From positions 248,001 to 312,000 of the forward strand of contig QXEO01000728.1 in assembly GCA_007115705.1 (NCBI GenBank): DNA of 64,000 bases. Direction: 5' to 3'. Of the stretch, positions 10,375-21,875 are shown one piece after another. The position numbers and the translations under genes were made by a program. Each line of letters opens with the position of its first letter. Within the stretch, counting starts at the first letter, position 1. This stretch comes from Dactylis glomerata (Eukaryota > Streptophyta > Magnoliopsida > Poales > Poaceae). Under the pieces are notes generated by a model. It worked only from the letters and a program-made list of their open reading frames with translations. It did not search any database and was not told the origin of the DNA.

Positions 10375-10666
10375 TGTAATACCCCGTTGCTGCCGGAGGT
10401 CACCGGAGCGTGAGGAGAAAGATAATGCCGCTTGTGGAGAGCGGCCACCGGAGAATAGCGCTGCTTGTGGAGAGCAGCCACCGGAGAGGTAGGAGACGGG
10501 AGAGAGGAACGGGAGCAACCCGAGTTCTATTCAGTTCTATTCGATCATGCCCTTCAGCAGATGCGCCTTTCTTTTTGTTGCCATCCACTGTTACTGCCAG
10601 CCCACGATCACCAGCCCGTGGCCCATGACGCCCAGGCCCACATCTCCCAAGGTACAGGGCATGACA
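10375..10666 (-). repeat. 5' LTR of the synaptotagmin-carrying element
   Basis: 292-bp partner of the LTR at 7164-7456. It is followed on the minus strand by two bases and the primer binding site. Confidence 0.92.
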
Positions 10667-10671
10667 AGGAG

Positions 10672-10959
10672 CCATGGCGGCGCGGCTCCGTTGAACGAGC
10701 CTGCTGGCCTCGCGCGCATGGCAGGCGGTTTGGTTCGTCCGTCTCCACTCCGGCGAGGTGGCGCTTGCGGCCTCGACTCGAGACGCAGACCGCCGTCGTC
10801 CTCCGAGCGATGCAAGGAGCCACGCCTCTCCTCGGAGAAGGGGAACGGAGGTGTTCGGTGGGCCACCGCCCAGGCCGTCTATTCCGGCCGGCGCTGCTCA
10901 CCGGCCTCCGCCTCGAAAGCCGGCCTCTTTGCAGGAGGCAGTGGTTTCTCCGGATTTGA
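10672..10959 (+). pseudogene. 3' half of the ORF split by the retrotransposon
   Basis: Continuation of the frame from 6996-7163, starting PWRRGSVERACWPRAHGRRF and ending PLCRRQWFLRI before a stop at 10957-10959. It is GC-rich and arginine-rich with no domain recognised. Immediately downstream the base composition falls sharply, as at an exon-intron border. The in-frame continuation across a 3.5-kb insertion supports a once continuous reading frame but does not prove a protein. Confidence 0.35.
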
Positions 10960-11120
10960 AGGTAGTTGGCGCCCCCAGGGATCTCTGACCTCGCCATCGG
11001 CATGAAAAGGTCAAATATTTTCTTTGTTCCTCTGTTTTTGGATGAACAAGTCTGTGTAGCAGCTGCGGTTCAATGAGATGCATGACAACATGCTGTTCTG
11101 AAATTAAACATAGCTCATAG

Positions 11121-11273
11121 TGTTAGAATTGTAATTAGACTCTAACTCTTACCTGTCATGTAACGTATACGTATCGTATATGATTGTAATTGTATGATCA
11201 CGTCTATATATAAAGTGGAGATCGTGCGGGGTTGTTTACCCACGCACAAAACCCTAAACCTCTTTTTCAAACT
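11121..11273 (+). repeat. 5' LTR of the deleted Copia element
   Basis: 153 bp starting TGTTAGAATTG and ending TTTTTCAAACT, identical as read to 13955-14107. It contains a TATATATAAAG box near 11210 and is followed at once by the tRNA-Met primer site. Confidence 0.93.
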
Positions 11274-11365
11274 TGGTATCAGAGCCAGGTTCGCCGCGAG
11301 CCTCCTCCGCCGCCGCTGCAAGATCCGATCCGCCGCCGCCGCGAGTCCTCTCCGCCGCCGCCGCG

Positions 11366-12025
11366 ATGTCGTCCTCCCTCCAGCTCTCCACTGCAGTCGG
11401 GGCCATGGCCTCGTCTTCGTCCGCCTCTGTACCCGCGGGAGTCACTCCCACGACCACGGTCCGGTTGGAGGCCGGGAACTTCAACCTCTGGAAGGGCATC
11501 CTCCTTCCCAATCTCGCAGGCGCCGGCCTTCATCGTCACCTTGACGCAACCATCGCGGCGCCAGAGAAGACCATCACCACGGGGGAAGGTGACAAGGCCA
11601 CAACGGTGGCTAACCCCGAGTACGAGCGCTGGTGGATTCAGGACCAGCGTGTCATCGGGCTTCTTCTCGGCTCCATGGAGCCCGACATTGCTAACCAGCT
11701 CATCGGGCGCGCAACCGCTGCCTCGGTCTGGAAAAGTGTCCATGATCTGTACGGCGCGCAGAGTCGCGCCAATGTTCGCCACATCCGTCGCCAACTGGTG
11801 TCGACGCGCAAGGAAGATCTCTCCGCCGCCGTCTATATGCAGAAGATGAAGGCATTAGCCGATGCCATGGCGGCAGCCGGTGTTCCCATCACCGATGACG
11901 AGCTCGTCGACTACATCGTCATTGGGCTCGAATCCGCCTACAACACCGTCACCGCCCCGCTCTCCCTCGGCAACAGCACCGAGGCGATCTCCTACGCCAC
12001 CTTCTGCTCAAGAAGTGCCTCCTGA
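11366..12025 (+). CDS. Copia gag, C-terminally fused out of frame by deletion
   Basis: The frame begins MSSSLQLSTAVGAMASSSSA and shows gag motifs of Copia elements: LEAGNFNLWKGILLP, YERWWIQDQRVIGLLLGSM, LYGAQSRANVRHIRRQL and ITDDELVDYIVIGLESAYN. It loses homology near 12003 at the deletion junction and stops at 12023-12025 in a shifted frame. The zinc knuckle expected at the gag C-terminus is absent, removed with protease and integrase. The start at 11366 is chosen over an in-frame ATG at 11273 that lies at the LTR/primer-site edge. Confidence 0.85.
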   Translation: MSSSLQLSTAVGAMASSSSASVPAGVTPTTTVRLEAGNFNLWKGILLPNLAGAGLHRHLDATIAAPEKTITTGEGDKATTVANPEYERWWIQDQRVIGLLLGSMEPDIANQLIGRATAASVWKSVHDLYGAQSRANVRHIRRQLVSTRKEDLSAAVYMQKMKALADAMAAAGVPITDDELVDYIVIGLESAYNTVTAPLSLGNSTEAISYATFCSRSAS

Positions 12026-13942
12026 TGAACCGGTTACTAGTGTGCCTATGCGAAATTATGACCTGTCATACTTGGCTACTGATCCACCTGTTCCAGGTGA
12101 TGTTGTTTCTCCACAGGTATCCGGTGCTCCTCCTGGTCGGTCTCCCGAGCAGGCGGTCGACGTCCTTCCGATCGACGTGCATGGTGCGGCCATGCACGCG
12201 CCTTCCTCTGGCGCTGCACCCGAGTCTTCGGCTGGCCAGCCCCCTCCAGCGACAGCCCATGGGCCTCCGGTGATGCCCTCTCCGAGTCAGCCCACGTCGC
12301 CTCTCGCCGCATCGCCGGCCGCGACGTCTTCGGCTGATTCACTCGACGGGAAAAGACGTACACTGATGGTACGGTTCGATATGATCCTCGCCGACGTGCA
12401 TTCTTTGCTGCTCCATCCTCGCATCGGGAGGCACTTCTTGAGCCGGCATGGCATTCAGCCATGGCCGATGAGTTCACAGCGCTAAGGAAAACAGGCACGT
12501 GGACCTTGGTTCCGCGGCCACCTGGCGTTAATATAGTCGGCTGCAAGTGGATTTTCAAGACAAAGCATCGTCCAGATGGCACTATTGACAAACATAAGAC
12601 GAGGTTGGTAGCTCGTGGTTTTACTCAGCAGCACGGGATTGATTATGGAGACACGTTTAGTCCAGTTGTGAAGCCGGCCACGGTGCGTCTTGTTCTGTCT
12701 CTTGCAGTCTCTCGAGGGTGGACGCTTCGACAAATTGATGTCAGCAATGCTTTCTTGCATGGATTCTTGGCTGAAACAGTATATATGCAGCAACCCCCTA
12801 GTTTTGAGGACGCTCAGTATCCCTCTCATGTCTGCAAACTCCAGCGGTCGATCTATGGTTTGAAGCAGTCACCACGTGCATGGTATGCACGCCTGAGTCA
12901 GCGTTTGTATCGGCTTGGGTTTGTCTCTTCCAAAGCTGACACATCGCTCTTCATCTACTCGCATCAAGGTGTGCAGATTTTTATGTTAGTATATGTGGAT
13001 GATATTGTCATCGCTGGGTCTACGCCGGATGCTGTGGATGTTCTGGTTCGTTCCCTTGCTGCTACTTTTCCTATTAAGGACTTGGGCCGGTTGGAGTATT
13101 TTCTTGGATTGGAGGCCGCTTACAATTCAGGGGGGATGATCTTGACTCAGAAGAAGTATGCTCTTGACCTTCTGCATCGAGTAAATATGGAGAATTGTAA
13201 TCCTGCCACCACTCCTCTTGCAGTGTCAGAGACCTTGTCTAGGAGCTCTGGCACATTGCTGAATTCTGATGACTCTCACAGGTACCGCAGTGTTGTTGGA
13301 GGACTGCAGTATCTAACACTCACTCGGCCAGATATCTCCTTTGCGGTGAACAAGGTTTGCCAGTTTCTATCACAGCCGACTGATGTTCATTGGGAGTCTG
13401 TGAAACGTATTTTGCGTTATATCAAAGGGACGTTGACGACTGGGTTGCATATTCACAAGTCATCTTCGACAGTCATCAGTATCTTTACTGACGCCGATTG
13501 GGCCGGTTGTGTGGATGACCGGCGTTCCACCAGCGGGTTTGCAGTGTTTGTTGGAGCAAATCTTATTTCTTGGAGTTCTAAAAAACAACCAACAATCTCG
13601 AGGTCAAGTACAGAGGCAGAATACAAAGCATTGGCTAATGGTGCTGCTGAAGCTATATGGGTAGATTCTCTTCTTAGAGAGCTTGGCGTGATCCGGCAGC
13701 GTACCCCCATATTGTGGTGTGATAATCTTGGGGCGACTTACCTGACGGCAAATCCAGTGTTTCATGCTCGAACAAAGCACATTGAGATAGACTTTCATTT
13801 TGTGCGAGAACGAGTAGCCGCCGGTGACTTGGATGTCAGATTCATCTCCACACGTGATCAATTGGCTGATGTACTTACTAAACCAGCCACCCGACAGATG
13901 ATAGATAGATTTAAGTCCAATCTCAACCTTGTCACGGTTTAG
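12003..13942 (+). CDS. Copia reverse transcriptase-RNase H remnant of pol
   Basis: 12003-12460 holds the Pro/Ser-rich linker that normally lies between integrase and reverse transcriptase; it is read in other frames, so it is not continuous with gag. From the ATG at 12461 a 493-codon frame is intact. It opens MADEFTALRKTGTWTLVPRP, then CKWIFKTKHRPDG and RLVARGFTQQHGIDYGDTFS (RVT_2 domain). The catalytic YVDD motif is present (LVYVDDIVIAG), then KDLGRLEYFLGLE. RNase H follows with DADWAGCVDDRRSTSG and STEAEYKALANGAAE, ending near TRDQLADVLTKPA. The catalytic residues look preserved. Integrase is missing entirely. Confidence 0.92.
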
Positions 13943-13954
13943 ATTGAGGGGGAG

Positions 13955-14107
13955 TGTTAGAATTGTAATTAGACTCTAACTCTTACCTGTCATGTAACGT
14001 ATACGTATCGTATATGATTGTAATTGTATGATCACGTCTATATATAAAGTGGAGATCGTGCGGGGTTGTTTACCCACGCACAAAACCCTAAACCTCTTTT
14101 TCAAACT
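13955..14107 (+). repeat. 3' LTR of the deleted Copia element
   Basis: 153-bp identical partner of the 5' LTR, preceded by a purine tract and followed by the CATAG target duplication. Confidence 0.93.
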
Positions 14108-14181
14108 CATAGTACACTCCTAGGGATTTAATACGAGGCAACCATCTCTGTCCAAGAATATATCAGATTGTGGTTATTATT

Positions 14182-14514
14182 TTCATTCCAGGATCTGGTT
14201 TCTTAAGGTGTTTTAGTTGCAATGGTGTGCTTTAGTTAATATACTAATGATTGTTTCTTTGTTCAAGTGAACTTCATTATCTGCAACTAATTAGTTAACT
14301 AAATTGACCGATTGCTCTAATTAGTTAGCTACTGTAGGTTATTGAAAAAAGTTCAAGTTTGTTTTATTCAGGTGGAGAGTGTGGTGCTATCTATTGATTG
14401 TGATCTAGCTTTAGCATGGCAGGAGGTAGCTTCGGTAGACAGTTAATAGGAGTATTATTTTGTTACAAAGTTCACTAATGCTATTTGCTATCAATTCTTT
14501 CTTGAGCAGCCAAA
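14182..14514 (+). repeat. segmental duplication A, copy 1
   Basis: About 330 bp, from TTTCATTCCAGGATCTGG to TTCTTGAGCAGCCAAA, matching 21543-21871 with many small differences (roughly 85-90% by eye). Neither copy is flanked by recognisable transposon ends. Confidence 0.85.
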
Positions 14515-14529
14515 TAATTAGATGGGTAG

Positions 14530-14613
14530 GACAAGTTGGTGGACAAGTTCTTGGAGTATTATGCCCGCCGGTCCAGCACCCTCTTCTGCTCCGTCACCGC
14601 CGTCGTCATCAAG
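14530..14613 (+). pseudogene. orphan exon-like segment, unrecognised
   Basis: An 84-bp GC-biased segment in AT-rich DNA, open in one frame (DKLVDKFLEYYARRSSTLFC, then SVTAVVIK). It ends at AAG/GTCCTG, a possible donor. A TAG lies directly upstream in this frame. It could be an exon of a captured host gene; I do not recognise it. Confidence 0.25.
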
Positions 14614-16129
14614 GTCCTGTCCCTGTAAATCTAATGCTCGGTGAGAAACAAAGATAAGATAATTGTGTTTTGTCTATTTAGTTATCATGTGTAAACCTAT
14701 TGCTTTTCAAACTTGAATAATGATGTTCAGTAGTTGTGTTCTGTTAGTTAGTTATTGTGTGCAGCATTTGATTTTAGAAACATTGGTAGCAGATGATGTT
14801 AATAGTCAGGATGGGACCACTTGTATGCATACTCTTTTATATTTAGTGTCCATGTGTATTACTGTTAAATTAATCAAACTGTGTCCATCTACTTAGTAAA
14901 TCTATTACTTGCTTTTATTTACTTGTGCGTTGCATCCAGAGTGCTAGCTGTGTGTATTTTGTTGTGTTGTGATGGTTCAGGTACAAGGTTAATGTTGTAC
15001 TGGTTTTGAACTTTTTAATTACAAAAAAGCTAGCAGACAAGTATTACGTTTGCTAAATTCGGTCAAGTCATGGTCGGCATGCTTCTGTCCTGTTTCTCAT
15101 TTTCATATGGATAGTTGGCGATGGCATGCTATTGTGTAGGTTTATTTTCTAACCAAGGTCTCATTTTACACGCATAAAGTCTAATGTAAAAGGAACCTTT
15201 GTCGAAATTTATAAACTGAAAACGATCTGCTAGGTGATATAGCTTGAATAAATGATCAGCAAGCTACCGTGCCGTCTTAGCTAGTGTTAATATAATTTTT
15301 ACTTCAGAACATGCTTTTTACTTCTAAATTTTTTGTTGACAAAACTTCAGACATCCTTGAATAAGCGAGCAGCCGAGGCTTCTCATGGCCGTGCAGGCAG
15401 GGGCGAGCAGCCGGGGCTTTTCTAGGCCGGGGTCGGGGTGGACTGGGAGGAAGGGAGGGAAGAGGTGGCTGGCGAGGACGCACAGATGGGGGATGTGTTG
15501 GGAAGAATAAAAGAGGGAGGGGAAAAAGATAGAAAAAGAAAGAAAATAAGACCCACTGACAGGTGGGCCCCATAAGTAGTGTAGTTTGAGGTCACGAGTT
15601 TTTGAGTAAGCTGGAAAAGCAGATTTTTTTTAGCTTACCCATATCTTTATTCTCCCTTATCCAAACTTGTTTTGATTACCCAAAATATGGTAAGCTATTT
15701 GAGATGCTCTTAGGGCCTTACTTAGTCATTTTTTAGCCTGAAGAACTGCCTTCGTGAGGCTGTCTACTTTCACTTCTTGACTGTCTTTTTATTTATTTTT
15801 GTGATAATTATTACTAGTATATATTAAAGTGCAGCAAGTCAAGTTGTAGCTTTCTTGATAGGCTGTTGTTACATTGCAGTTTTCTTCCATAGATCATGAC
15901 AAGAGTTGTAGTTCAGAAAGTCAAAGCTTTATGTACCGCTCCTAAAAAATGAAAGATCGATGAAGCATTAAGTGTATTCCCCTTTTTATAATCACTAGCA
16001 ACTTCTTAACTCATGCATTCTACTTGATCTTCTCTGCGGACTTATGGTATTTTCTACTACAATAGTTAACTCAGGTACTAAAGTATACCCTATTTTAACA
16101 TGTTATCTTTTATAGTTATTGTTGTCTTG

Positions 16130-16470
16130 CTTTATGGGAACTAGTTTTCGGCTTTCGGCATTTGTGTTTGCTGACTGGCATGTAGTTTTGATAATTTGAA
16201 GGACTGAGTGATTGATAATTCTTTTATCATATCACCCAGGATTACTTTTGAAGTCAGTGTACGTCTTCTTGGTGGTATGATGGTGTTGGGATGTAGTATA
16301 GCAGCTATACTGAAGACTGAAGAGAAGCAGTCGTGTGTTGGATACTGTTAAAAATTGATTGGCTGGAGCAACTTAGCTGAAGATATATACATGTGAGGAC
16401 CGTCTTTGCTATTTCACTGCTACAACTACAACTTCTGTCGATATGCTTTCAGTATGATCTTCTTTGCACA
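16130..16470 (+). repeat. segmental duplication B, copy 1
   Basis: About 340 bp starting near GCTTTATGGGAACTAGTTTT, matching 21225-21545. In the second location B is followed directly by A, whereas here A comes first and B 1.6 kb later, so a simple tandem duplication does not explain the order. Confidence 0.85.
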
Positions 16471-17802
16471 CATCTTAACCAGTAAAGTCATTATTCTTAA
16501 TAACCAAGCAACTTGTAATACTTTTTTTACAGTGCTTCTCTTTTTATTATCATGCAAGGTAGGGATAGACTTTATGTGAAATCTGTAGTGGAGATAAGTT
16601 CTTATATTTCACACACCGACACACATTGAAAACAAGTAAAGTTGCAATTGATTAGGCGGCCCAATTTGCATGAAACTATTTCCAGACCTGTTCGATACTT
16701 TGATTAGGTGGCCCAATTTACAATTGATTGTCATGTCTACTTCCCACATGTATGTTAATGAAGCAATGAACTATTTGAGCTTTCTGACACTGTTCTGTGT
16801 TTCATCATTCTGTAACTTAGTAGTTCGTCACATTACTTTCTCTGATGTGACATCATGATTATTTACATCCACTATATTATGCAGGGAGCGGGTGATAATT
16901 TAGGTGCCCCCAGGGATTAACTTTCTAGGGCATTGATGGTATGGGCATAGAATTTACCTTCAAATAAGGTTTGATTTTTTGAGCTAAATATATGTCTTGG
17001 CATTAGAATTATTATTTTTTGAATGAAGTTATTGGAGCTATCTATTACTATATCATCTTGCCATGCTTGTGAATGAAGGAAGCCTTCCTGTTAGTTTATT
17101 TTTGTGGCTAAATAACTTGTTCAAATCTTTGTAACGTGCCTTTTGTGCAACCAAATATTTTGAGCCCTTTGCCATTCCGTTGCTTCATAGACTTGCTCCT
17201 CTGTTCCATTAGCAAAGGTTGGCAGCTTAACATATCTTATTTATTCCAGTTCATCAATTTAACAATGTGGAGACTGTTTTTATTTTTCTGCTAAAAACCC
17301 ACTTCAATATTATCTACAGCTTCATTCCTTAATGTAATTGCTAAGGTAATTACTAGATGACAGTGATGTAGAAAAAATTATCAATTGTAACCCAGGCGAT
17401 TGGGTCGCAGATGCCCAGCTGTGTTTGTGATGAATGAGGAAATGCTTGCCTGAGAGTTCAGCCCCAGCTGTCACCCTTTGTTTCTTTTGTATTAGTGTCT
17501 TTTTTCTGTGTATACCACCAGGTCACTTGTGTACTAATCAGTTTAGATATAACCAGTTCAAACTTCAGTTCAACCTCCTTTGTGAATTTATTCGGTTTAA
17601 GCATCCTCATCTATATCAAGCGCTCCGCCATTATGTGCGTGTTAATATGATTTTACTGCCTTTTTCCTAGATTATATGTTTTGGGAATTCCATTGAAAAG
17701 CTTGACGACTGGGGCCTACCTCCTCACATTAGTTGGTCTTTTTGAAGTTGCTCAACCTGGAAGTAAAACACTTAATAACTCATAACTGCTTTGATGACAT
17801 AG

Positions 17803-17921
17803 GGACATACTGGAAATGCGTAGCCGTCATGATTGGCTATCACCTGACCGGCATGGAGCTTGGGCAGCTGAGCCTCTAGTACATTGAGCAAATCCAAGTG
17901 GAGAAACTAATGAATGTTATG
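17803..17921 (+). pseudogene. orphan exon-like segment with an in-frame stop
   Basis: One frame reads YWKCVAVMIGYHLTGMELGQ then LSL, a TAG at 17877-17879, and YIEQIQVEKLMNVM, ending at ATG/GTATGC, a good donor. The amino-acid composition looks protein-like, so this may be a decayed exon. The source gene is not recognised. Confidence 0.25.
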
Positions 17922-20900
17922 GTATGCACCTTGCTGATTTCATAGTAAATCTTCTATTCCTAGTAACTTGTGAAATGGTTTCCATGTCTTATCTATTTGT
18001 AGTTTAATCTCATGTAATAAATGTCAGAATGGCCAACATATAGGTACATCGGTGGATTTGACTACAAATACGAATTATGTTTTCATAATAATATTAGGTA
18101 AAATATTTCATGATATGAAGGAGGTAATAAGTCAAAATATATGATGCCGTGGTTGGATTTATGGTAAAATAGATGCTCATGGCACTGTAGTTTCTTGCAA
18201 TTCACTTGACATCTCGCGTTCAATAAAAATTTCTCCAAGAAGTAGCGGTTCAAATTAATACGATATAACCAAACAATTAAAAGGATATTGTTTTTTTTCA
18301 TCTAGCAAACCAGATTTGATCTTTGATTGAGTTTTGTTATTTGGCCTGTTTGATTTATCATAGCAATAAAAAAATATCAATACTTACACTGTGCTAGCTG
18401 TAAGTTAACCACAAACTGAACAGTCTTATCTTATTCCCTCCCATCCGCTTATAGTAATGGTTGAATTTTTCTGTTGCAAGCTTAATTCTTCAAGCTTTCA
18501 AGACTCTTTCTTTTCATATTTTACTTTGAATATGACCACAACTGTACAATTGTCGGGGTCATATTTTCATGTAATATCCCTAGCTTGGAAATGCTGCAGC
18601 AAAAATTCAACTTTTTCATGCTTAGGCTGCATCGAATCATAACCATGTTAAACTCTTGCTACAACCACCTCCATCGATGACGTGTACGCTTGGTGCGGCT
18701 ACCAGTTCTGACATATGATCCAAGTTGTAGCACGCGATCCATTGGTGCGTAGTTTACAAAGCTTGAGCTTACATAGTTGATACTCAAATCTGGTCAATAA
18801 TATTTGTTTTGTGCAGTTTAAAATGCTTGAGCTTACATCAGTAGATGAGCATCTTCCTTAGATAATGATCATGACTGATATTCCACCTGCATCCACCTTG
18901 ATCATTATTAGCTTTAGGAAGAATCTGCATGCCCTTTACTGTTTTCATCAACGCTTAGTAAGTGTAGACAGAAGTAATTGTTGTTACTAAAGATCTGGAT
19001 ATCATTGTTAGCAGATATATTATCTCGAAATGATGATAATAAAATAAAGAAGCTAAAAAGATTGTAGCATTTGTATTGATGATAATTAGAGACTAAGGTA
19101 AGCAACGAATTATCTGCTGTTGTAGTGGATTAAATATTCTTATTAGGTAGTACTGGAATTTCCACTGCTTATTCTTCATAATTTTTTATCCAAAATCCTC
19201 TGCTTGACAGCAATTTCTCGAGCTCATGTGAGGGCGGGAGGAAGTGCAATGCTTGTTCAGTTATTACAAATTCTGAATTTGCAAGAGACAATAGTACAAT
19301 ATTGTTCCCCTCCAGTTTTGGTTTACCTTCACGAATAATAATATGGGCTTATGTTTTTCCCACTTGTTTGCAAGGGATATTTGTCTAGGTTAAATTGTTT
19401 ATATGTCACTGAACTTTGCAAAATTGAAAATACCATTATGGAAAGCGACTTTCGAAAAATGCCACTCGACCTTTCGGATCCTATGAAAAATGTCATTATG
19501 ACCAACTGAGAACATATACCGGTCAATGACCCTCTCATATTTATGCTTGTAATGCCAATTGGAATATTTCAACAGAAACTATATTCGCTGGATTAAGTTT
19601 TGGGGGATTTTTGGTGGCATTCCATTGTTTGCTCATAAAGGTGCGCGTCTATCTTGTTTCAGGATTGTGCTTGCTGCCTGGAACCATGTTCACAGTTGCT
19701 TTGATTCAATCTTTTGCTTGAGGTGAAGCCATGTGGTAAAACTGAGACATCTGTGTTTCTCGCATCTAGGATAAGTGCGAAGTCACTTTTCTATGATATA
19801 CAAGGAGATCCATAATAGTGTCTCCTCAGATTTCAAGTAAAAGAGTTAGCGAAGCTCCAATTTTAGGTATATTTACCAAAGTGACATGAATCTGCCTTTT
19901 TGGTTTTCTTGGTTCTTTTAAAGTCAAGTGCATTTTTTTCTAGAAAAACATTAGACAAGATAGAACCACACAAGATGGAAACAAACTTTTTTCATGCTTT
20001 ACAAGCAGCATCCATGGCTCACATCCTCTCAGGTTTGTCTCTTTTGGCTAGTTAGTCGGGACATTTCTTGTGTTGTTATGCCACCTTAGTGGCTACAACT
20101 CAGCTGTGGCAACTTAGGTGTCTTTCATGGCACATCATCTCTTTTTCTGTCACTCTCATGGTGTAGCTTGCATCAACATTGCAATTTAGGTTTCAATCAT
20201 TGAATATGTCTTTAAGACGCATAATCAATTGCTATTGCATTCCAAAAATAGACCCCCTTTCGTAAGGAAATGAGAATATACATGAACCTTAAAGGAACTT
20301 CAGGAAGAGGCAGTAGTAGCAGCATAAAATATTCAGTTCTTGCTAAGATCATGATGAAATTGTTGCTGCTGGTAGGCTGTGTCAAAAATCCAGTATCCTG
20401 ATATGATTCATATTCACCTTTGCTTAACAGCTACCTTCCATGCATGCAGTGTGTCCCATGTTATTAAAGAAGAAAATCATTTTGTATGTGACGTCCTAAT
20501 CTAGGCTTGGAAGACATTTTTAAATCGTGGCTTGTTCAGTTCCACATACATGTCACCTTTTATTTTATTAAAAGCAGATATAGAGTTCAGATCTTTGCTT
20601 TTGTAGGTCCAGTTAACTGGATGCCTCCTATTCGACAATACATACCTTAGATACATTAACCAGGACTTGTTCTCAATATTTATGTGAGTAGTCTTTAGTA
20701 GACGTTGCTAAGGTTAGAATTAAGAACTTCATTTGAGCTGCTTTTTACCTCCAATAAGATGCTGCTATGTCTTCCTCTGTGAAAGTGTTATACAATTTAG
20801 CAAGAGAGCTACACTATGTACATAGATGACAAAGTCTTCTACTTCTTTGTCAAGATTTTAATTCCTAAGTAGATTGACAAATTGAATCTCTGCTACTTTT

Positions 20901-21224
20901 CACTTTGGTTTTAATTTGACACTGTCTTTATTTATGTTATTGTTGTGTGATAACCTGGAAAGTTGTATTATTCCTCCACATAATGTTAGATGATACAGTA
21001 ATCAAGAGTGAAAATTACTATTGCGTTGTGCATTTCCATGTGTTGGCATCTGCCAAATTGCTTGTTGCTTGACCTTTGCTTTTCTCTTAGACCGGTTGAG
21101 GTATATCTGTATTTGTTAGTCGCAGTATCCTTTTGTTGGTTTCTTTTCTATGGTTTGTTTAGATTATGACATGTAAGGTTAACAAAGTGGTCTCTTGGCT
21201 GTCTTATCCATATTTTCCTGACTT

Positions 21225-21871
21225 ACTTTATGGGAACTAGTTTCGGGCTTTTGGCATTTGTGTTTGCTGACTGACATATGTTTTTTGATAATTTGAAGGA
21301 CTGAGTGACTGATAATCCTTTTATCATATCACCCAGGATTACTTTTGAAGTCACTGTACGTTTTCTTGGTGGTTTGATGGTGTTGGGATGTAGTATAGCA
21401 GCTATACTGAAGAGAAGCAGTGTGTTGGATTGACTGGAGCAACTTATCCGAAGGTATATACAGGTGAGGACTGTCTTTGCTGTTTCACTGCTATAACTTC
21501 CATCGATATGCTTTCAGTGTGATCTTCTTTGCACACAACCAGTATATTTTCATTCCAAGATCTGGTTTCTTAAGTTGTTTTAGTTGAAATGGTGTGCTCC
21601 AGTTTATATATTCATGATGGTTTCTTTGTTCTATATCTACAACTAATTAGTGAACTAAATTGACCGATTGCTCTGATTAGTTAGCTAGCATAGGTTATTG
21701 AAAAAAAGATCAAATTAGAGTTTGTTTTATTGAGGTGGACAGTGTAGTGCTATGTGCTGTTTGTGATCTAGCTTTAGCATGGCAGGAGGTAGGTTTAGTA
21801 CCTAGTTAATATTATTATGTTACAAAGTTCACTAATGCTATTTGCTATCGATTCTTTCTTGAGCAACCAAA
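21225..21871 (+). repeat. segmental duplications B and A, second copies joined
   Basis: Copy 2 of B (21225-21545) runs straight into copy 2 of A (21543-21871), with the joint near ACACAACCAGTATATTTTC. It lies directly upstream of the glycosylase exons. Confidence 0.85.
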
Positions 21872-21875
21872 CCTG

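Larger units (their letters stand above)
7164..10666 (-). mobile_element. non-autonomous LTR retrotransposon carrying a captured synaptotagmin
   Basis: Complete element, 3503 bp, minus orientation. The two LTRs (293 and 292 bp) are direct repeats starting TGTCATGCCC and ending GGTATTACA on the minus strand. A 5-bp target duplication AGGAG flanks it (7159-7163 and 10667-10671). The primer site is tRNA-Met type, and a polypurine tract GGGGGAGGTAT abuts the 3' LTR. It has no reverse transcriptase, integrase or protease. The interior is one long frame combining a gag-like region with synaptotagmin sequence. I count only about four or five differences between the LTRs, so insertion is fairly recent. 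Confidence 0.92.
11121..14107 (+). mobile_element. internally deleted Copia retrotransposon
   Basis: Complete by structure, 2987 bp, plus orientation, flanked by the 5-bp duplication CATAG (11116-11120 and 14108-14112). The two 153-bp LTRs read as identical, so the insertion is very young. A tRNA-Met primer site (TGGTATCAGAGC at 11274) and a polypurine tract (GAGGGGGAG before 13955) are present. The coding region keeps gag and reverse transcriptase-RNase H, but protease and integrase are deleted, joining gag to the linker before reverse transcriptase near 12003. It would need integrase from a relative. Confidence 0.95.
14113..21224 (+). other. 7-kb intron-like AT-rich region with scattered exon-like pieces
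   Basis: No complete gene is recognised. The base composition, T-rich tracts and lack of long open frames look like plant intron or pseudogenised sequence. It contains half of two diverged duplications (14182-14514 and 16130-16470), two orphan exon-like segments (14530-14613 and 17803-17921), and a GC-rich patch (15350-15560) of unknown origin. No complete transposon ends were found apart from the Copia element at its left edge. Confidence 0.5.
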
